Shown here: in pieces, positions 5,617 through 6,829 of the stretch
Layout: every line of letters begins with the position of its first letter
How positions within the stretch are numbered: the first letter of the stretch is position 1
Source: an uncultured Burkholderiales bacterium
GTDB taxonomy: Bacteria > Pseudomonadota > Gammaproteobacteria > Burkholderiales > Burkholderiaceae_C
Assembly: GCA_903953985.1 (NCBI GenBank)
Contig: CAJBLW010000543.1
Span: forward strand, 1 to 6,829
DNA: 6,829 bases
Direction: 5' to 3'
Notes under the pieces: model-generated
Seen by the model: only the letters and a program-made list of their open reading frames with translations
Told to the model about the DNA's origin: nothing
Databases searched by the model: none
Translations under genes and position numbers: made by a program

Positions 5617-6393
5617 ATGCAGATCTCAGACCACATCGCCCCTAAAATTTTGCAAGGTCGACTGGCCTTGGTCACCGGTGGTGGTCAAGGCAATGGGCAG
5701 GCCATTGCACTGGGGCTGGCACATGCCGGGGCCCGCGTCATCGTCACCGACCTGAATGAAGTCAACGCCCATAAGGTGGCGCAAGACATTCGCCAGCAAG
5801 GCGGTCAGGCTTGGGCCTTCCGGCAGGATGTGACCGATGAGGCTGCCAACCTGGCCTTGGCCGAGCGGGTCATGCGCGATATTGGCCCGATCGACATCCT
5901 GATTAACAACGCGGGCATCATCATTCGGGAAGGGATTGACAGCCCCAACGCGGTGAGCAATCTGGCGACGATGCTTAAGGTCAATGTGATGGGTTCTTTC
6001 ATTCCTGTGCACAGCTGGTTGCCCGCCTTGCGCGCCACAAAGGGTTGCATCATCAACTTGGCCTCGATTGCGGCAACGGCAGGTTTGGCAGGCACCATGG
6101 GGTACTCGCCCTCCAAAGGGGCCGTCAAGCTCATGACGCAGGCCCTTGCCGTGGAGCTGGCCGATGACGGCATCCGTGTCAACGCATTGGCCCCGGGGGT
6201 CATAGAAACCCCCATGACAGCCCCCACACGTGAAGCACCGGAAAAGCTGGCCAGATTCATGCAACGCACCCCCATGAAGCGTGTGGGGCAGGTGCAAGAG
6301 TTGATTGGCCCTATTGTTTTTCTGGCTTCCGACATGGCTTCCTATGTGACAGGGGTGACCCTGCCCGTGGATGGTGGATTTCTCGCGGGCTGA
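5617..6393 (+). CDS. Short-chain dehydrogenase/reductase (classical SDR, NAD-type), complete
   Basis: The 258-aa product is a typical classical SDR that oxidises alcohols or reduces ketones with NAD(P)(H). The cofactor motif TGGGQGNG is at 20-27. Asp45 at the end of the second strand (VIVTDLNE) predicts preference for NAD over NADP. NNAG is at 97-100, and the catalytic tetrad is Asn123, Ser150, Tyr163 and Lys167 (YSPSK). The C-terminus PVDGGFLAG is standard. It follows the flavoprotein gene directly: starting at ATG 5617 the gap is 5 nt, and starting at the in-frame GTG 5608 the genes overlap by 4 nt and the protein gains three residues. The ATG is chosen for its GGTGA ribosome site. Tight packing suggests it acts on the same substrate, for example converting a ring hydroxyl to the ketone used by the flavoprotein. 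A hairpin overlaps its stop codon. Confidence 0.93.
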   Translation: MQISDHIAPKILQGRLALVTGGGQGNGQAIALGLAHAGARVIVTDLNEVNAHKVAQDIRQQGGQAWAFRQDVTDEAANLALAERVMRDIGPIDILINNAGIIIREGIDSPNAVSNLATMLKVNVMGSFIPVHSWLPALRATKGCIINLASIAATAGLAGTMGYSPSKGAVKLMTQALAVELADDGIRVNALAPGVIETPMTAPTREAPEKLARFMQRTPMKRVGQVQELIGPIVFLASDMASYVTGVTLPVDGGFLAG

Positions 6394-6399
6394 GCCCGC
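6385..6399 (+). repeat. Hairpin GCGGGC-TGA-GCCCGC with the SDR stop codon as loop
   Basis: Perfect 6-bp GC-only arms (6385-6390 and 6394-6399) flank the TGA stop of the SDR gene, which forms the 3-nt loop. No U-tract follows (ACACAG), so it does not look like an intrinsic terminator. It could stabilise the upstream mRNA end or help set different levels of enzyme and binding-protein expression. Confidence 0.45.
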
Positions 6400-6425
6400 A
6401 CACAGTTCCCGTAAGCGCTTTCAAC

Positions 6426-6438
6426 GAGCAACCTGCTC
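6426..6438 (+). repeat. Small inverted repeat GAGCA-ACC-TGCTC before the binding-protein gene
   Basis: Perfect 5-bp arms with a 3-nt loop end 7 nt before the AAGGAG ribosome site. It may be a minor mRNA hairpin, but no terminator-like T-run follows and chance is likely. Confidence 0.25.
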
Positions 6439-6457
6439 TCAACAAAAGGAGACAACC

Positions 6458-6829
6458 ATGAAACTTTCTTCTCTCTTTCAACGCAGTCTGTTGGCTGCAA
6501 GTCTGGTGGTAGCCAGCTTGGCGCAGGCCCAAGACATCAAGTTGGGTTACAACGGTGACTTGTCGGCGTCACCGTCGGCCCAAAGTGGGCATGCTGCGGT
6601 CCTGGGCATGCAGGCCGCCATGGAGGACATCAATTCAGCAGGGGGCGTGTTGGGGCGCAAACTCGTGCTGGTCACGCGGGATGATATGTCTCAGCCACCA
6701 AAGTCGATCCAGAACATGAGCGAGTTGATCGACAACGAAAAAGTGGTCGCAGTGTTTGGTCCAACCAACTCGGGCAACGCCATGGCCTGGAAGCACATTC
6801 CCAATCAGAAAAAGATTCCGGTGATCGGC
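6458..6829 (+). CDS. ABC transporter substrate-binding protein, LivK/Peripla_BP_6 type, C-terminus off the window
   Basis: The frame is open from the ATG at 6458 to the right edge, giving 124 residues. AAGGAG at 6446-6451, 6 nt before the ATG, is a strong ribosome site. Residues 1-24 form a Sec signal peptide: MKLSSLFQR, a hydrophobic core LLAASLVVASL, and AQA before the likely cleavage after Ala24. The mature part starts QDIKLGYNGDLSASPSAQSG and continues with AMEDINSAGGVLGRKL, DDMSQPPKSIQNMSELI and VVAVFGPTNSGNA, the typical first lobe of type I binding proteins of branched-chain amino acid/aromatic acid (HAAT) transporters. It should act in the periplasm, delivering ligand to permease and ATPase subunits that are probably encoded to the right. 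Its place 64 bp after the SDR gene suggests it imports the substrate of the operon, expressed at higher level from its own strong ribosome site. The ligand is unknown. The full family length is usually about 370-420 aa. Confidence 0.93.
   Translation, partial: MKLSSLFQRSLLAASLVVASLAQAQDIKLGYNGDLSASPSAQSGHAAVLGMQAAMEDINSAGGVLGRKLVLVTRDDMSQPPKSIQNMSELIDNEKVVAVFGPTNSGNAMAWKHIPNQKKIPVIG

Noticed and set aside
5626..6297. Open frame of 223 codons antisense to the SDR gene
   Set aside because: It has no recognisable domain and lies entirely within a well-supported SDR gene; shadow frame.
6385..6399. Rho-independent terminator after the SDR gene
   Set aside because: The stem is strong but no T-run follows, and the next gene lies only 64 bp from the SDR stop on the same strand in an apparent operon.

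Overview
The window looks like chromosomal DNA of a betaproteobacterium, most likely Burkholderiales/Comamonadaceae. It is GC-rich by eye, densely packed, and carries typical catabolic accessory genes: an acyl-CoA dehydrogenase, a GST, an IclR regulator, a fumarate-reductase/KstD-type flavoprotein, an SDR and a LivK-type binding protein. The taxonomic call is inference from gene style and codon use. I see no rRNA, tRNA, CRISPR array, insertion sequence or phage gene.

Left block (1-2832). Two genes read leftward: an acyl-CoA dehydrogenase (1992-805) and, 39 nt downstream and in the same reading frame, a SxxK serine hydrolase of the beta-lactamase/esterase type (765 to the window edge, C-terminus missing). 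A glutathione S-transferase (2215-2832) is transcribed divergently from them across a 222-bp intergenic region that holds two inverted repeats.

Right block (2833-6829). A leftward IclR-family regulator gene (3627-2833) ends exactly where the GST gene ends, with no spacer. It diverges from a rightward catabolic operon: a 575-aa FAD-dependent dehydrogenase with the C-terminal layout of 3-ketosteroid-delta1-dehydrogenases, a classical NAD-type short-chain dehydrogenase overlapping or abutting its stop codon, and 64 bp later a secreted type I (LivK/Peripla_BP_6) ABC substrate-binding protein that runs off the right edge. The likely picture is IclR control of uptake and oxidation of an organic substrate, perhaps alicyclic, steroid-like or aromatic. 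The substrate cannot be read from the sequence.

The most unusual feature is the iclR/flavoprotein intergenic region. It contains a gap-free tandem duplication of 117 bp (period 122 bp, 103/117 identical by my count). The unit includes the first 12-13 codons of iclR, its start region and the presumed operator/promoter DNA. The second copy carries a broken duplicate of the iclR start that stops after 18 codons, and it ends right at the TATAAA box in front of the flavoprotein gene. The differences between copies cluster in two small inverted repeats, suggesting two operators that have diverged.
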